A DNA stretch of 57,089 nt from the NCBI GenBank assembly GCA_030433355.1, contig JAUIMG010000017.1:1-57089 (forward strand), given 5' to 3'. The translations under genes were made by a program, and so were the position numbers. This DNA comes from Bacteroidia bacterium. GTDB lineage: Bacteria; Bacteroidota; Bacteroidia; Flavobacteriales_E; Vicingaceae. A model generated the notes under the pieces. The model did not search any database. It was not told where the DNA came from and saw nothing but the letters and a program-made list of their open reading frames with translations. Of the stretch, positions 56,468-57,089 are shown one piece after another (position 1 is the first letter of the stretch; the number at the start of each line of letters is the position of its first letter).

Positions 56468-57089
56468 ATGAAAGAAGCATATATAATTGATGGAATAAGA
56501 ACTCCAATAGGTAGATTCACAGGTACATTATCTCCAGTTAGAGCAGATGATTTAGCGGCAATAGTCATTGAAGAAGTGGTGAGAAGAAATCCAAATATTC
56601 CTAAAGAAGCATACGATGACGTTATTTTAGGTTGTGCAAACCAAGCAGGAGAAGATAATAGAAATGTAGCACGTATGGCTTCTTTACTAGCAGGCTTACC
56701 TTGGTCAGTGCCTGGGGAGACTATCAATCGTTTGTGTTCTTCAGGAATGTCTGCAATTGTGCAAGCAAACAGAGCAATTAAAACAGGCGAAGGGGATGTA
56801 TTTATCGCTGGTGGCGTAGAGCATATGACTAGAGGTCCTTGGGTGATTTCCAAAACATCAACTCCTTTTGGCAGAGATGCACAAATGCACGACTCCAGCT
56901 TTGGTTGGCGTTTTGTAAATAATAAAATGAAAGACCTTTATGGCACAGATGCCATGGGTGAAACTGCTGAAAATTTGGTAGATAAGTTTGGAATTTCTCG
57001 GGAAGATCAAGATAAATTTTCGGCATGGTCGCAGCAAAAAGCAACAGCTGCTCAAGAGAGTGGAAGATTAGGAGAAGAGATAGTTGCTG
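56468..57089 (+). CDS. paaJ: Acetyl-CoA acyltransferase, beta-ketoadipyl-CoA thiolase type (partial)
   Basis: ATG 56468 opens a frame that runs to the end of the window (207 codons, 3' truncated). It reads MKEAYIIDGIRTPIGRF, with the nucleophile Cys90 in NRLCSSGMSA and GGVEHMTRGPWVISK. This is the thiolase N-terminal domain, and the GPW sequence fits beta-ketoadipyl-CoA thiolase (PaaJ/PcaF), which ends the pathway with succinyl-CoA and acetyl-CoA. Confidence 0.9.
   Translation, partial: MKEAYIIDGIRTPIGRFTGTLSPVRADDLAAIVIEEVVRRNPNIPKEAYDDVILGCANQAGEDNRNVARMASLLAGLPWSVPGETINRLCSSGMSAIVQANRAIKTGEGDVFIAGGVEHMTRGPWVISKTSTPFGRDAQMHDSSFGWRFVNNKMKDLYGTDAMGETAENLVDKFGISREDQDKFSAWSQQKATAAQESGRLGEEIVA

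Noticed and set aside
56455-56853. A 132-residue minus-strand frame at the right end
   Set aside because: It lies opposite the thiolase coding sequence, whose catalytic motifs are clear on the + strand.

Overview
The window is chromosomal DNA of a low-GC member of the Bacteroidota, most likely a marine Flavobacteriales-type bacterium (order-level placement is inference). The grounds are type IX secretion (T9SS) proteins with gliding-type C-terminal sorting domains, SprB repeats, two PorP/SprF proteins, a GldI-like FKBP lipoprotein, tRNA genes without encoded CCA, no obvious Shine-Dalgarno sequences, and several TAnnTTTG promoter boxes typical of the phylum.

Layout. 1-13.6 kb (+) is the translation/transcription core: tRNA-Thr(TGT), tRNA-Tyr, tRNA-Gly, a truncated tRNA relic, tRNA-Thr(GGT), tuf, a hairpin terminator, tRNA-Trp, secE, nusG, rplK, rplA, rplJ, rplL, an intercistronic hairpin, rpoB, rpoC, a DUF3467 gene and a strong terminator. 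13.5-18.6 kb (-) holds a patatin-like phospholipase fused to an outer-membrane barrel, a cystathionine beta-synthase-type PLP enzyme with CBS domains, and a LolC/E-type permease. A DUF1343 (NamZ-like) lipoprotein gene diverges from these. 19.8-28.1 kb (-) holds a small unrecognised exported protein, a PorP/SprF protein, a 1861-residue adhesin with eight SprB repeats, and uppP. 28.2-31.5 kb (+) is an operon of an NrnA-type phosphoesterase and three FKBP lipoproteins. Then comes a flavoprotein of the dihydrolipoamide dehydrogenase fold that lacks the redox cysteines.

33.2-36.6 kb (-) is a four-gene cluster: a small CxxxCH protein, an outer-membrane protein, an MbnP-like lipoprotein and an MbnH/MauG-like diheme enzyme. 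It is probably a copper-linked tryptophan-modification system and is the most interesting accessory unit here. 36.6-40.7 kb (+) is miaA overlapping an AddA/RecB-type helicase-nuclease. 40.7-48.1 kb is a second giant T9SS adhesin (PKD type, -) facing a second PorP/SprF gene and a PorE-like OmpA protein (+). kdsA, a YdeI/OmdA-like gene and a DUF2461 gene follow. From 50.2 kb to the end (+) is a phenylacetate degradation operon, paaE-A-B-C-D-G-H-I-J, with a clear promoter; the last gene runs off the window.

Most of the window is ordinary conserved Bacteroidota content. The observations most worth checking are the MbnP/MbnH quartet, the exactly periodic dimeric SprB array, the cysteine-less Lpd homologue with a palindrome over its promoter, the truncated tRNA relic, and promoter boxes lying only 4-17 bases before start codons, which point to very short or absent mRNA leaders. 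I saw no CRISPR array, prophage or insertion sequence.
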